Source of the DNA: GCA-002728855 sp036340635
GTDB taxonomy: Bacteria; Bacteroidota; Bacteroidia; Flavobacteriales; Flavobacteriaceae
Direction: 5' to 3'
NCBI GenBank assembly: GCA_036340635.1
Contig: JAYYYF010000011.1
Span: 1 to 64,000 of the forward strand
DNA length: 64,000 bases
The notes below the pieces were generated by a model. The model made no database searches and was not told the origin of the DNA. It saw only the letters and a program-made list of their open reading frames with translations. This document shows, in pieces, positions 43,592 through 53,469 of the stretch (within the stretch, counting starts at the first letter, position 1; each line of letters starts with the position of its first letter). Position numbers and translations under genes: made by a program.

Positions 43592-45955
43592 ATGAATTTT
43601 TGGAGTAATGTAGCTAACTTAATTCTTAAAAACAGAATAACAATATTACTTTGTGTTTTTGCGCTTACTTTTTTCCTGCTCAACCAATGGAAAAATATTC
43701 AATTTACTTATACTGAAGCCAAGCTTCTTCCAGATGATCATCCTGAAAGTTTAATATATGACAATTTTAAAAACAAATTTGGGGAAGAAGGGAATCTTAT
43801 TGTAATAGCTGTTAAGGACACTTCACTATTTTCTGAAAAAAATTTTAATGAATGGAATAAATTAAATAGAAAGATTAATGGATATCCTGAAGTTAATTTT
43901 GTTCTCTCTTTTGATAACATAAAAGATTTAGTTAAGGATAGTAAAAACAAAAAATTTGTTTTCAAAAATCTTTTTGAAAATCAAAATTTTGATTCTAAAA
44001 CTATTGAAAAATTTAAAGAAAAAATTTTTTATAAACTCCCATTTTATAATAGCTTATTATTAGGAAATCAGAATAAAACCATTCGAACCATTATTTATAT
44101 GGATACAGAGATTGTTAATACAGAAGTGCGAAAAGATTTTATACTCTATGAATTTATCCCTTTAATAAATAGATTTGAAAAAAGTACAGGCTTGGATGTT
44201 AAAGTCTCAGGAATGCCTTATATAAGAACTTTGAACGCCCAAAATATTAAAGATGAAATAGGTCTTTTTGTTCTTACAGCAATGCTTGTGACGGCATTTA
44301 TTTTCTTTCTTTTTTTTAGATCCTACAGAGCCACATTTATTTCAATGTTTGTCGTTCTTATTGGAGTGGGATGGGCATTAGGGGTTTTGGGATTGTTAGG
44401 TTATGAAATTACAATTTTAACTGCATTGATTCCGCCACTAATCATTGTGATCGGTATTCCTAATTGTATTTTTTTAATTAATAAGTATCAACAAGAAGTT
44501 GCTAAGCATGGAGATAAAGTAAAATCTTTAGAAAGTGTAATAATTAAAATTGGTAATGCAACCTTAATGACCAATCTAACTACTGCATCTGGTTTTGCAA
44601 CATTTATTTTAACTAATAGTCAAGTCCTTAAAGAATTTGGAATTGTAGCTTCACTTAATATAATCGCTATTTTCCTTTTGTCATTACTAATTATTCCTAT
44701 AGCATATAGTTTTTTAGAAATTCCTAATAAAAAGCATTTGAAACATTTGGAAAGTGTTTCAATTAAGAAAATAGTCAAATGGCTAGAAAACAGGGTCCGT
44801 AAGGATAGGCTTAAAACATATATAATTTCACTTATAAGCTTAATCTTTGGTATAATTGGAATTTATCAAATTGAAATTTCAGGAAGCATAATTGAAGACA
44901 TGCCAAAAAAATCAGGTTTCTTTGAAGATATCAAGTTTTTTGATAATGAATTTAATGGGATAGTTCCTCTTGAAATAAATATTGATAGTAAAAGAAGAAA
45001 AGGTGTCAATAATTTGACAACAATTAAAAGGATAAATAAATTGACAGAATACATTTCAACTATTCCTGAACTTTCCTCCCCAATCTCAATAATTAATCTA
45101 CTAAAATACATTAAACAGGCTTATTATAATGGAAATCCTAAATACTACAAAATACCCACTGCACAAGAGAATAGTTTTCTTTCACCATATTTAAAAAATA
45201 TGCCTGAAACAAAAAATCTCATCTCAAACTATGTAGATAGCACAGGACAAAATGCCAGAATCACAACTTTTCTTATGGATGTTGAAACTAAACGTATAGA
45301 ATTAATTGAAAAGGATTTAAAAAAAGAAATTGACCAGATTTTCGATAAGGACAGATATAATGTAATACTTACTGGCAAAGCTCTTTTATATCTTAAGGGA
45401 ACTCATTATCTTATAAAAAACCTTTTTATTTCACTATCATTAGCTATCCTTCTTATAGCAATGTTTATGGCCTATCTATTTAGATCATATAAAGTGATAA
45501 TTATATCATTAATTCCTAATTTACTTCCTCTTATTGTTACAGCTGGAGTCATGGGCTTTACGGGAATTCCATTAAAACCCTCAACAATTCTTGTTTTCAG
45601 TGTTGCTTTTGGAATATCAGTTGATAATACCATACATTTTTTAGCTAAATATCGACAAGAACTGATTGAAAATAATTGGAAAATAAATTCGGCTGTTTAT
45701 TCATCACTTAGAGAAGCTGGTGTTAGCATGTTATACACTTCAATTGTACTTTTTTTTGGTTTTGCAATATTTATGATTTCAAGTTTTGGAGGAACAGTTG
45801 CCCTTGGAGGATTAGTTTCTGTCACACTTCTCTTTGCAATGCTGGCTAATTTAATTTTATTACCATCTCTCTTAATTTCTTTAGAAGATACGGTTAGCAA
45901 TGAAAATGTTATCAAAAAACCTAAAATAAATATTATTCCAGAAGACACAAAGTAG
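43592..45955 (+). CDS. RND/MMPL family transporter (patched-like)
   Basis: Large membrane exporter of 787 aa. It has two repeats, each with one N-terminal helix, a periplasmic domain and a cluster of five to six helices; the clusters are near 225-390 and 600-760. The first half has FVVLIGVGWALGVLGLLGYEITIL and the second FSVAFGISVDNTIHFLAKYR, the typical sterol-sensing/RND core with an Asp in the proton relay. The substrate is unknown; lipid export is one possibility for this family. The gene lies between frr and asnS, a conserved flavobacterial order. Confidence 0.92.
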   Translation: MNFWSNVANLILKNRITILLCVFALTFFLLNQWKNIQFTYTEAKLLPDDHPESLIYDNFKNKFGEEGNLIVIAVKDTSLFSEKNFNEWNKLNRKINGYPEVNFVLSFDNIKDLVKDSKNKKFVFKNLFENQNFDSKTIEKFKEKIFYKLPFYNSLLLGNQNKTIRTIIYMDTEIVNTEVRKDFILYEFIPLINRFEKSTGLDVKVSGMPYIRTLNAQNIKDEIGLFVLTAMLVTAFIFFLFFRSYRATFISMFVVLIGVGWALGVLGLLGYEITILTALIPPLIIVIGIPNCIFLINKYQQEVAKHGDKVKSLESVIIKIGNATLMTNLTTASGFATFILTNSQVLKEFGIVASLNIIAIFLLSLLIIPIAYSFLEIPNKKHLKHLESVSIKKIVKWLENRVRKDRLKTYIISLISLIFGIIGIYQIEISGSIIEDMPKKSGFFEDIKFFDNEFNGIVPLEINIDSKRRKGVNNLTTIKRINKLTEYISTIPELSSPISIINLLKYIKQAYYNGNPKYYKIPTAQENSFLSPYLKNMPETKNLISNYVDSTGQNARITTFLMDVETKRIELIEKDLKKEIDQIFDKDRYNVILTGKALLYLKGTHYLIKNLFISLSLAILLIAMFMAYLFRSYKVIIISLIPNLLPLIVTAGVMGFTGIPLKPSTILVFSVAFGISVDNTIHFLAKYRQELIENNWKINSAVYSSLREAGVSMLYTSIVLFFGFAIFMISSFGGTVALGGLVSVTLLFAMLANLILLPSLLISLEDTVSNENVIKKPKINIIPEDTK

Positions 45956-45980
45956 AAAGTTTTACAAATCAAAATAAACC

Positions 45981-45988
45981 TATCTTTG
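45981..45988 (+). promoter_or_regulatory. -7 box for asnS
   Basis: TATCTTTG, a complete TAnnTTTG match, lies 16 nt before the asnS ATG. No TTTG at the normal -33 spacing is visible. Confidence 0.45.
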
Positions 45989-46004
45989 CAACGAAAAGAA
46001 AAAG

Positions 46005-47438
46005 ATGTCATTAGTAAGATTAATTGAAATTTTTAATAATCCAGAAAGTTTTAAATATCTAAGTATTAATGGGTGGGTAAGAACTTTTAGAGCTAACAAA
46101 TTTATTGCTTTAAATGATGGCTCAACTGTTCGTAATCTTCAATGCGTAATTGATTTTGAAAAAACAAATGAAGATATCCTTAAAAAAATTGCTGGTGGAG
46201 TTGCTCTTTACGTGGAAGGAAAACTAGTGAAAAGTTTGGGCAAAGGGCAAGATTTTGAACTATTAGTTAAGAAAATAAAAATTATTGGTGAATCTGATCC
46301 AGAGTTATATCCAATACAGCCCAAAAAGCACAGTTTTGAATTTTTAAGAGAAAAAGCACATTTAAGAATTAGGACTTCAACAATGAGTTGTATTATGCGT
46401 ATTCGATCAATACTAGCTTTTGCAATTCATGATTTTTTTCAAAAAGAAGGTTTCTTTTATGTTAATACACCTATAATAACTGGAAGCGATGCTGAAGGTG
46501 CTGGGGAAATGTTTAGAGTAAGTACTTTGGATCCTAAAAATCCGCCTAAAGACAAGGATAATAAAGTAGACTTCAAAAAAGATTTTTTCGGTAAAGAAAC
46601 CAGTTTGACTGTTTCTGGTCAACTTGAGGCAGAAGCCTATGCTCTAGGTTTAGGTAAAGTCTACACTTTTGGCCCTACATTTAGAGCAGAAAACTCTAAT
46701 ACATCAAGACATTTATCTGAATTTTGGATGATTGAGCCTGAAATGGCTTTTTATGATATAAAAGACAACATGGATTTTGCAGAGAAATTCCTAAAACATA
46801 TTCTTAGATATTCCTTAAAAAAATGTCCTGATGATTTTGCTTTTTTAAATGATCGACATAATGAGGAAGAAAATAAAAAACCAAAGTTGGAAAGGAGTGA
46901 AATGAGTCTAATAGAAAAAATAAATTTTGTAATTGATAAAAAATTTAAAAGGATTACATATACTGAAGCCCTAGATATATTAAAAAATTCTAAACCAAAT
47001 AAAAAAAAGAAATTCGAATACATAATTGAACAATGGGGTTCAGACTTGCAAAGTGAACATGAGCGCTTCCTTGTAGAAAAATATTTTAAAACTCCGGTGA
47101 TAATTTATGATTATCCATCTAAAATAAAAGCATTTTATATGCGTTTAAACGGTGATGGTAAAACTGTTAGTGCTATGGATATTCTTTTCCCAGGAATAGG
47201 TGAAATAGTTGGAGGTTCACAACGTGAAGAACGCATGGATATTTTAGAAAAAAGAATTTCTGAATTTGGTGTAGACGATGAAGAATTATGGTGGTATGTA
47301 GAGCTCAGAAAATTTGGAACCGCTCCTCACAGTGGCTTTGGGCTTGGTTTTGAAAGATTAGTTCAATTTGCTACAGGGATGAGTAACATTAGAGAAGTTA
47401 TCCCTTTTCCAAGGACACCTCATAATGCTTCTTTTTAA
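46005..47438 (+). CDS. asnS: asparaginyl-tRNA synthetase
   Basis: Class II synthetase of 477 aa. An N-terminal OB-fold (about 15-110) precedes motif 1 (FFYVNTPIITGSDAEGAGEMF), motif 2 (FGPTFRAENSNTSRHLSEFWMIEPE) and motif 3 (GFGLGFERLVQFATGMSNIREVIPFPR). The insertion near 180-200 (NPPKDKDNKVDFKKDFF) is a feature I recall from Bacteroidota AsnRS. It is followed by rpoN after 53 bp. Confidence 0.97.
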   Translation: MSLVRLIEIFNNPESFKYLSINGWVRTFRANKFIALNDGSTVRNLQCVIDFEKTNEDILKKIAGGVALYVEGKLVKSLGKGQDFELLVKKIKIIGESDPELYPIQPKKHSFEFLREKAHLRIRTSTMSCIMRIRSILAFAIHDFFQKEGFFYVNTPIITGSDAEGAGEMFRVSTLDPKNPPKDKDNKVDFKKDFFGKETSLTVSGQLEAEAYALGLGKVYTFGPTFRAENSNTSRHLSEFWMIEPEMAFYDIKDNMDFAEKFLKHILRYSLKKCPDDFAFLNDRHNEEENKKPKLERSEMSLIEKINFVIDKKFKRITYTEALDILKNSKPNKKKKFEYIIEQWGSDLQSEHERFLVEKYFKTPVIIYDYPSKIKAFYMRLNGDGKTVSAMDILFPGIGEIVGGSQREERMDILEKRISEFGVDDEELWWYVELRKFGTAPHSGFGLGFERLVQFATGMSNIREVIPFPRTPHNASF

Positions 47439-47491
47439 TAGGCCCTTTTTCCAACCTTTTTTATAACTTTAATTGACTAAAAATATAAGTT

Positions 47492-48946
47492 ATGTTGAAA
47501 CAAAAGCTTCAATTAAAACTTTCTCAAAAGTTGTCTCCGCAACAGATTCAACTGATGAAGCTTGTTCAATTATCTACTCTAGAACTAGAGCAAAAGATTC
47601 AATCAGAAATTGGAGAAAATCCTGCTCTTGAAACTGGTAAAGAAATTGATGAAAATAATCAAAATGAACTTGATGAATTTTCAGAATATGATCAAGGAAG
47701 TGAAGAAATATCTACAGAAGATTTTGATATTGATCCTTATCTAAGTGATGATGAAACTCCAAATTACAAACTTGAAAACTCAAACTATGGAGGGATTAAA
47801 AATGAAGCAGGATCGCCTATCTCTAATCAAATAAGTTTTCATGAATATTTAAAGAATCAATTACAAAGTTTAATCCTGGATAAGATTGAAAAACCAATAG
47901 CTAATTTCCTTGTTGGAAGTATTGACAATAGTGGATACATAAGAAGATCAGACGAAGATATAATTGATGACCTAGCTTTTACCCAAAATATAATTATAGA
48001 TAAAAATCAATTCGGAAAAATTCTTCAAAAAATTCAATCACTAGATCCTCCAGGTGTAGCAGCAAGAAATCTAAAAGAATGTTTGCTAATTCAATTAAAA
48101 AGAAAAAGAAAAAACAAACATTCTATTATTGCAAAAAATATAATTGAAACTTCTTTTGAAGAATTTTCTCGAAAACACTACAAAAAATTGCAAGATCGGT
48201 TTAACATAGACGAAAATGATCTTAAATTAGTGTTAAATGAAATCAGTAAATTAAATCCAAAACCAGGAGGAGCATTATCAGGAAACATACAAAACAACCA
48301 TATAATTCCTGATTTTATTCTTAAAATAGAAAATGGGGATCTAAAAGTAACTTTAAACAGAAGAAATTCCCCTGAATTAAGAATATCGAATAATTATAAA
48401 GAAATGCTTTCAGGGTATTCTGAAGATCCAAAAAAAACTAAATCTCAAAAGGAAGCAATCTTATTTATAAAACAAAAATTGGATGCTGCAAAATGGTTTA
48501 TTGATGCAGTGGAGCAAAGATACCAAACCCTTTATCTAACAATAAAAGCTATAGTCGAATATCAAAGAGAATATTTCCTGTCAGGTGATGAACAGAAGTT
48601 AAAACCGATGGTTTTAAGAGATATAGCAGAAAAAATAAATATGGACATTTCTACGGTTTCCAGAGTTGCTAATAGTAAATATATAGACACTCCATACGGA
48701 GTTAAACTTTTAAAAGAAATTTTTTCAGAAGGAATGAAAAATGTTGAAGGAGAAGATGTTTCAACAATTGAAATAAAAAAAACCCTAGGAACACTTATTT
48801 CTCAAGAAGACAAAAAGAAACCTCTCACCGATAAATTATTATCTGATTTGTTAAAAGAAAAAGGGTATAATGTTGCCAGAAGAACAATTGCAAAATATAG
48901 AGAACAACTTGGATTTCCAGTTGCTAGATTAAGGAAAACAATTTAG
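47492..48946 (+). CDS. rpoN: RNA polymerase sigma-54 factor
   Basis: Alternative sigma factor of 484 aa that needs an AAA+ activator to open -24/-12 promoters. The Gln/Leu-rich region I (LKLSQKLSPQQIQLMKLVQLSTLELEQ) is at the N-terminus, and an acidic region II follows (about 50-95). The core-binding domain has LDPPGVAARNLKECL, then comes the DNA-binding domain, and the RpoN box ARRTIAKYRE lies near the C-terminus. Many Bacteroidota keep one copy; target promoters were not sought here. Confidence 0.97.
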   Translation: MLKQKLQLKLSQKLSPQQIQLMKLVQLSTLELEQKIQSEIGENPALETGKEIDENNQNELDEFSEYDQGSEEISTEDFDIDPYLSDDETPNYKLENSNYGGIKNEAGSPISNQISFHEYLKNQLQSLILDKIEKPIANFLVGSIDNSGYIRRSDEDIIDDLAFTQNIIIDKNQFGKILQKIQSLDPPGVAARNLKECLLIQLKRKRKNKHSIIAKNIIETSFEEFSRKHYKKLQDRFNIDENDLKLVLNEISKLNPKPGGALSGNIQNNHIIPDFILKIENGDLKVTLNRRNSPELRISNNYKEMLSGYSEDPKKTKSQKEAILFIKQKLDAAKWFIDAVEQRYQTLYLTIKAIVEYQREYFLSGDEQKLKPMVLRDIAEKINMDISTVSRVANSKYIDTPYGVKLLKEIFSEGMKNVEGEDVSTIEIKKTLGTLISQEDKKKPLTDKLLSDLLKEKGYNVARRTIAKYREQLGFPVARLRKTI

Positions 48947-48962
48947 GAGAAAGGAAATATTT

Positions 48963-49445
48963 TTACTCCATATTCTTTGAATAATCCCCGATCCGAGTAG
49001 TGTAATTAATTTTTAAAGCATTAACCTTTCTTAGTTCCTGCTTAATATCAGTTATCAAACCCATCTTAGTGTCACCATCAACTTTTAATGCTGTTGTCAA
49101 AACATTTTGCAATTCTTGCCTTTTTGAAGCCCTCTCGGCAAGAACAAAAGCTCCTATTTCACTTACAGTTGAAAATTTATCATTCAACTGTATTCTAGCC
49201 TGAGTTCCATATTTATCAGAATATCTACTAGAAGGTTTCCCAGCATATATATACATCACACGATCTTTCTTATCTAATTTTTGAACTTGATCTGCTGTTG
49301 GTAAAACATTTTTAACCATTAAGGTACTATCTCGCATAACAGTAGCTACCATGAAAAAAAATAGTAACATAAAAACAATATCTGGTAAAGAAGCAGTAGA
49401 TATTGCAGGTAAATCGCCAGTCTTTTTCTTTTTAAATTTTGACAT
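48963..49445 (-). CDS. ExbD/TolR family biopolymer transport protein
   Basis: Inner-membrane protein of 160 aa with one N-terminal transmembrane helix (about 22-42, LPDIVFMLLFFFMVATVM) carrying the conserved Asp of the proton pathway, and a periplasmic domain. It works with an ExbB/TolQ-type channel to energise outer-membrane transport via a TonB protein. It is the second of two exbD genes and the last of the exbB-membrane protein-exbD-exbD operon. Confidence 0.93.
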   Translation of the reverse strand: MSKFKKKKTGDLPAISTASLPDIVFMLLFFFMVATVMRDSTLMVKNVLPTADQVQKLDKKDRVMYIYAGKPSSRYSDKYGTQARIQLNDKFSTVSEIGAFVLAERASKRQELQNVLTTALKVDGDTKMGLITDIKQELRKVNALKINYTTRIGDYSKNME

Positions 49446-49453
49446 ATCTGTTT

Positions 49454-50071
49454 TTATTTTTTGCTAGGTTCTGCTTCTGATAACTTCTGAGGGAACATTT
49501 CTTTAACAATTTTTAATTTTGGTCTTAATCTCTCTTTTTCCTCTGGAGTAGTTCTCGGATCAGAAAACCTTTTATTGGCTTCCATAAAGTCCATCCCATC
49601 AAGAGGATTTAGTCGAACGTATTCTCTATTTCTCAATTCATTATATGCTGCAACCAATTCATTTTGAACCGATATGTAAGCCTTATAGGAAGTTTCCCTG
49701 TCATTTTTTAATGAAATAATTGCTTTTTGAGGATTATCAGAAGATCTAGGATCTGCATCTCCCTGACAATAATCACAAGAATCTTCTCCTTTCCCTCCTC
49801 CATTATCTAAAAATTTAACAGCTAAAGATCGTAAGTCTTTAATCTCTGATAACTCCTCCTCTACTAACAACTGATTATACTTGTTGACTACCACTGTAAA
49901 AATATTTTTTTGTTTAATTATTGGAGGATCTTCTAATTCCTCCATAGGTGGTAATTTCCTATTAATTCCACTATCAGTTTCTATTGTGGTAGTGACTAAA
50001 AAGAAGATTAGTAGCAGAAAAGCTATGTCTGCCATTGATCCTGCATTTACTTCAGGTGATGATCTTCTCAT
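49454..50071 (-). CDS. ExbD/TolR family biopolymer transport protein
   Basis: Second ExbD-type protein of 205 aa with the proton-pathway helix SMADIAFLLLIFFLVTTTIETD (about 12-33, Asp15). A longer periplasmic domain contains a Cys pair (CDYC) near residue 98 and an extended C-terminus after residue 150. Two ExbD proteins of unequal length beside one ExbB is usual in flavobacteria. It starts 7 bp after the upstream membrane-protein gene. Confidence 0.93.
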   Translation of the reverse strand: MRRSSPEVNAGSMADIAFLLLIFFLVTTTIETDSGINRKLPPMEELEDPPIIKQKNIFTVVVNKYNQLLVEEELSEIKDLRSLAVKFLDNGGGKGEDSCDYCQGDADPRSSDNPQKAIISLKNDRETSYKAYISVQNELVAAYNELRNREYVRLNPLDGMDFMEANKRFSDPRTTPEEKERLRPKLKIVKEMFPQKLSEAEPSKK

Positions 50072-50078
50072 TTAATTG

Positions 50079-50528
50079 TTATTTTTTAAACATTTTTCTC
50101 AATCCAGAAAGAAACATTAGTCCAATTGCAAGAATAAATAAAATGTAAAATACAAGTATCCCTGTACCAACCCATCTAGAACCACTCGCTGAAAGGACCT
50201 TCCCATCTTTCATTGGTGTTTCAACACCACTCGATACCATATATGAAATAAAAATGATTAGAAGGAAAAATCCGATGGATATAGCAGCTTTTTTAAGTTT
50301 AGCTTTATCGGAAAACAAGCCCCTGAGAGAAAAAATAAGGGTCACAAAAATTGTAAGAAAAAAGACAATTCGAGCAAGTTCAATGATAGGAGTTACCAAA
50401 CTATAGCTACCCTGCGCCGCATCTACTTCTATTTGCTCATCTCCAGCTCCCATAATTCTTAGAAGAAATATAACACCAATAACACCAAGAAGTGCACTAA
50501 TTATATTAATTATGTTTTGAAGTTTCAT
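50079..50528 (-). CDS. conserved membrane protein in exbBD operon
   Basis: Protein of 149 aa with about four transmembrane helices (near 6-24, 46-66, 78-98 and 123-143) and no recognised domain. The gene is always close to exbB and exbD in flavobacteria, here 17 bp after exbB. A role in the proton-channel complex is likely from context only. It is an unassigned family to me. Confidence 0.8.
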   Translation of the reverse strand: MKLQNIINIISALLGVIGVIFLLRIMGAGDEQIEVDAAQGSYSLVTPIIELARIVFFLTIFVTLIFSLRGLFSDKAKLKKAAISIGFFLLIIFISYMVSSGVETPMKDGKVLSASGSRWVGTGILVFYILFILAIGLMFLSGLRKMFKK

Positions 50529-50545
50529 TTTTCAGGAAAAATTAA

Positions 50546-51310
50546 TTATTTTTTATAAGCTACAAGTATGTCAATCAAATTAATAGAAGCATCTTCCATA
50601 TCATTAACAATACTATCAATTTTTGCAACTATGTAGTTATAAAAAACTTGAAGAATTATTGCTACAATAAGTCCAAAAACTGTAGTTAAGAGAGCCACTT
50701 TAATTCCTCCTGCTACTAATGAAGGTTGCATATCACCAGCGGCTTCAATTTTATCAAATGCAGTAATCATACCAATTACAGTACCCATGAATCCAAGCAT
50801 TGGAGCTAAAGCTATAAACAAAGATATCCATGAGACGTTCTTTTCTAATTGTCCCATCTGGACACCTCCATAAGCAACAACAGCTTTTTCAGCACTTTCA
50901 ACACCTTCATTTATTCTATCAAGACCTTGATAAAAGATTGAAGCTACAGGACCCTTGGTATTTCTACAAACCTCTTTAGCAGCATCAACGCCACCAGATT
51001 TAATAGCCTCTTCAACACTAGAAGTTAATTTCTGGGTATTTGTACTAGCTAGATTTAAGTAAATTATTCTTTCTATAGCTATGGCCAAGCCTAAAATTAG
51101 ACAAATCAAAACTATACCCATAAAACTTGGACCTCCTTCAATAAATCGAGTTTTTAGTTCTTGAGTAAATGAAGCCTCTGCCACTACATCATCCTGTATA
51201 GAAACTGCTGTTTCTTCCGCTCCAGAGATGACTTCTGTAGAAGCCGCATAAGTGAATTGACTGGTCATAAATATACCCGTCAAGAAAAGTGTATATAACA
51301 ATTTTTTCAT
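50546..51310 (-). CDS. exbB: MotA/TolQ/ExbB proton channel family protein
   Basis: Inner-membrane proton channel of 254 aa from the ATG at MKKLLYTLFL; an upstream in-frame extension of 28 codons is not supported. It has an N-terminal signal-like segment ending FTYAAS, a first membrane helix (FMGIVLICLILGLAIAIERII) and two further helices. These are ISLFIALAPMLGFMGTVIGMITAFDKIE and GIKVALLTTVFGLIVAIILQVFYN, the conserved ExbB/TolQ core. It is the first gene of the exbB-exbD-exbD operon. Confidence 0.94.
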   Translation of the reverse strand: MKKLLYTLFLTGIFMTSQFTYAASTEVISGAEETAVSIQDDVVAEASFTQELKTRFIEGGPSFMGIVLICLILGLAIAIERIIYLNLASTNTQKLTSSVEEAIKSGGVDAAKEVCRNTKGPVASIFYQGLDRINEGVESAEKAVVAYGGVQMGQLEKNVSWISLFIALAPMLGFMGTVIGMITAFDKIEAAGDMQPSLVAGGIKVALLTTVFGLIVAIILQVFYNYIVAKIDSIVNDMEDASINLIDILVAYKK

Positions 51311-51352
51311 TTTATTTACTTTATGTTCAAAATTTAGATTGTCTAAGATAAA

Positions 51353-51379
51353 AAAAAATACATACGAAGTGTATTTTTT
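51353..51379 (-). terminator. AT-rich intrinsic terminator after the M28 peptidase gene
   Basis: AAAAAATACA (51353-51362) and TGTATTTTTT (51370-51379) form a 10-bp stem around a 7-nt loop. On the minus strand the second arm runs into a T-stretch. It lies 26 bp after the peptidase stop and 43 bp before exbB, so it would separate the two transcription units. Confidence 0.5.
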
Positions 51380-51404
51380 GTTGGTTAGATTCAATTAATG
51401 GATA

Positions 51405-52754
51405 CTACCGGATTACTTTACTTGGAAATACAACCCTACTTTCCATTCCATTTTTACCAACAGTAGATACCCCAAAAAAGTAATTGTCAATAACAATTCC
51501 TTCAAGGGTAATCTCCTCAACGTTACCTACAAAGCGACTGTAATCCCAAGTAGGTGATGTAGTATCACGCCAATATATTTTATAACCGGCAACTGCGTCA
51601 TCCTCAAGTTTGTTCCATTTAAGTTTTACAGAAGGCTCAACGACACCGCCAATAGAAAGTTCACTCACTGATGGTGGTGACCATGCCAGTGCGGCTAGAT
51701 TAATTGCATTTACCGCAGTGAGTTTTTTAGCATAAGAAAAGTTTACTGCTTCAATCACATCACCATAAGCAATGCCATCTTCCATTCGAATATCTTGGTG
51801 TTGTTGAGTATAATTTTCATGTGCTTCCATAATTCGAACACCAGCAAAACCTACATCATTAAATGGTCGATGATGACCGCCTCGGCCAAAACGATCTAAT
51901 CTATAAATCATTTTTGGATTCATTTCAGGCATATAGGTTTTTACTGTTTTGTAGATATATCGTGCCAATTGTCGTGAAATACCATCAACTTCTCCTCCAT
52001 AAAAGCGACGGTTTTTTCTCATATTTTCTGATTCATTGGCTGGCGTAGGTTCAGAAAAAATTCTAAAAGTTCTATTGTCAATCACACCATCAACTCCCTT
52101 AATGTTTCCAATCATATCATTGTTAAGAACACCAATAATTTCCCACCCCTTTTCAAGTGCATGTTTTGCTAAACCAGCGCCACCATAAAGTCCTTGTTCT
52201 TCACCTGCCAAACCAGCATAAATGATACTGCTTTCAAAACGGTAGTTTGATAATATTCTAGCTGTTTCTATTGTCCCCGCCATTCCGCTAGCATTGTCAT
52301 TAGCGCCAGGGGAATCATCTATATAATTTGTTGGGTCAGAGATTCGAGAGTCAATATCACCACTCATAATAATAAAACGATTTGGATATTTAGCGCCTCT
52401 CTGAATAGCCATAACATTATTAATCCAAACTGGTTTTATAATACGTCTCCCATCAGGTTGATGATAATTTTTTTGGTATGAAACTTCAATACATCCTCCA
52501 CATGCTTTTGCTATTTTTTGAAATTCATTAAAAATCCATCGCCTTGCTGCACCAATTCCTCTTTTTTTTGAAAGAGTGTCACTTAAAGTGTGTCTTGTGC
52601 CAAATTCTACCAAAGTTGTAATATCTGACTTTATGCGTTCTTCAGAAACAGCTTCAATTATTGCATAAAAATTTTCTGTTTTTTGAGCGCTTATATCTAC
52701 ACTTATAAATAAAAAAATAATTAGTGATATAATAAAATAAAATGATTTGCTCAT
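51405..52754 (-). CDS. secreted M28 family zinc aminopeptidase with fibronectin III-like domain
   Basis: Exported peptidase of 449 aa with an N-terminal signal (about 3-24, ending DISAQ). The M28 metal-binding blocks are MSGDIDSRISDP, GANDNASGMAGT, GLAGEEQGLYGG with the catalytic Glu, NNDMIGN, and a late AHENYTQQHQD His. The C-terminal 90 residues (SPPSVSELSIGG onward, with WNKLEDDAVAGYKIYW) form a Fn3-like domain. The GC content of some stretches is visibly higher (about 47-50% in two sampled lines) than that of neighbours. It stands alone, with a terminator after it. Confidence 0.9.
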   Translation of the reverse strand: MSKSFYFIISLIIFLFISVDISAQKTENFYAIIEAVSEERIKSDITTLVEFGTRHTLSDTLSKKRGIGAARRWIFNEFQKIAKACGGCIEVSYQKNYHQPDGRRIIKPVWINNVMAIQRGAKYPNRFIIMSGDIDSRISDPTNYIDDSPGANDNASGMAGTIETARILSNYRFESSIIYAGLAGEEQGLYGGAGLAKHALEKGWEIIGVLNNDMIGNIKGVDGVIDNRTFRIFSEPTPANESENMRKNRRFYGGEVDGISRQLARYIYKTVKTYMPEMNPKMIYRLDRFGRGGHHRPFNDVGFAGVRIMEAHENYTQQHQDIRMEDGIAYGDVIEAVNFSYAKKLTAVNAINLAALAWSPPSVSELSIGGVVEPSVKLKWNKLEDDAVAGYKIYWRDTTSPTWDYSRFVGNVEEITLEGIVIDNYFFGVSTVGKNGMESRVVFPSKVIR

Positions 52755-52797
52755 AATAGAAATATGTTTTACCGATACATAAATTTAATGAAATACT

Positions 52798-53010
52798 TCA
52801 AGGTAGCTTGAATAAGTCCTCCACTTTACACTTAATAGTTTTTGCGATTTTCAATGCTAGCAGAGTTGACGGAATGTATATCCCATTTTCGATTGCATTA
52901 ATACTTTTCCTTGATACTCCTGCACTAACTGATAGATCTTGCTGTGTTAAACCAGCAGCTTTTCTAAATTCTTCTAAATTATTTAGAAGTTTTTTGTGAT
53001 TTCTTCCCAA
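52798..53010 (-). CDS. XRE-family helix-turn-helix regulator
   Basis: Small Cro/C1-type DNA-binding protein of 70 aa. The HTH is LTQQDLSVSAGVSRKSINAIENGIYIPS (about 21-48), with a C-terminal TIKCKVEDLFKL. It is the second gene of a pair, starting 3 bp after the DUF6249 gene. It probably binds the repeats in the promoter at 53470-53510. Confidence 0.93.
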   Translation of the reverse strand: MGRNHKKLLNNLEEFRKAAGLTQQDLSVSAGVSRKSINAIENGIYIPSTLLALKIAKTIKCKVEDLFKLP

Positions 53011-53013
53011 AAC

Positions 53014-53445
53014 TTACTTCTTTTCAAACTCTTCAACAGCATCAGTTAATTCTTTACCTGTATTTGGATAAAGATATCCAGCTATCAGAGTTCCAACACC
53101 AATTAAACCAACTAAAGCCCCAACACCTTCTAATATCCTACCAACTGCTAAAAAACCAAGTAGATAAAGTCCAATACCAACAAAAATTGTGATAACTCCA
53201 TTTCTACGATAATCTATGGGCTCTTTTTTACGCTCCTCAAAAATCTTTAATAACTCCTCCAGTTTGGCAGGGTCATCCAAGTGTTTAGATATCTCTAGTA
53301 CAGTTTCTCTCTTTCCTTTTGCATCATAATACAACCAGATAAATGCAGCAATTGGGACACAGATTCCCGATATAATTCCTACAACAGGTATTATTGTACC
53401 TCCACCTAAATCACCAATTGCATTTAGTAATATAAATATTTTCAT
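53014..53445 (-). CDS. DUF6249-like membrane protein
   Basis: Membrane protein of 143 aa with a hydrophobic N-terminal segment (about 16-40), a charged middle with KRETVLEISKHLDDPAKLEELLKIFEERKKEP, and two C-terminal helices (about 82-100 and 104-122). This matches the DUF6249 type of Bacteroidota and many proteobacteria. Function is unknown; it is regularly found beside small XRE or LytTR regulators. It is the first gene of a two-gene operon with the XRE gene. Confidence 0.8.
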   Translation of the reverse strand: MKIFILLNAIGDLGGGTIIPVVGIISGICVPIAAFIWLYYDAKGKRETVLEISKHLDDPAKLEELLKIFEERKKEPIDYRRNGVITIFVGIGLYLLGFLAVGRILEGVGALVGLIGVGTLIAGYLYPNTGKELTDAVEEFEKK

Positions 53446-53469
53446 AATTTTAATTTTTATTAATGTAAC

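Noticed and set aside
51405..52754. The M28 peptidase gene as a horizontally acquired gene because of higher GC.
   Set aside because: Some lines count about 47-50% GC but others only about 33%, and neighbouring exbD/exbB lines reach 37-40%. The contrast is far weaker than for the YHYH gene.
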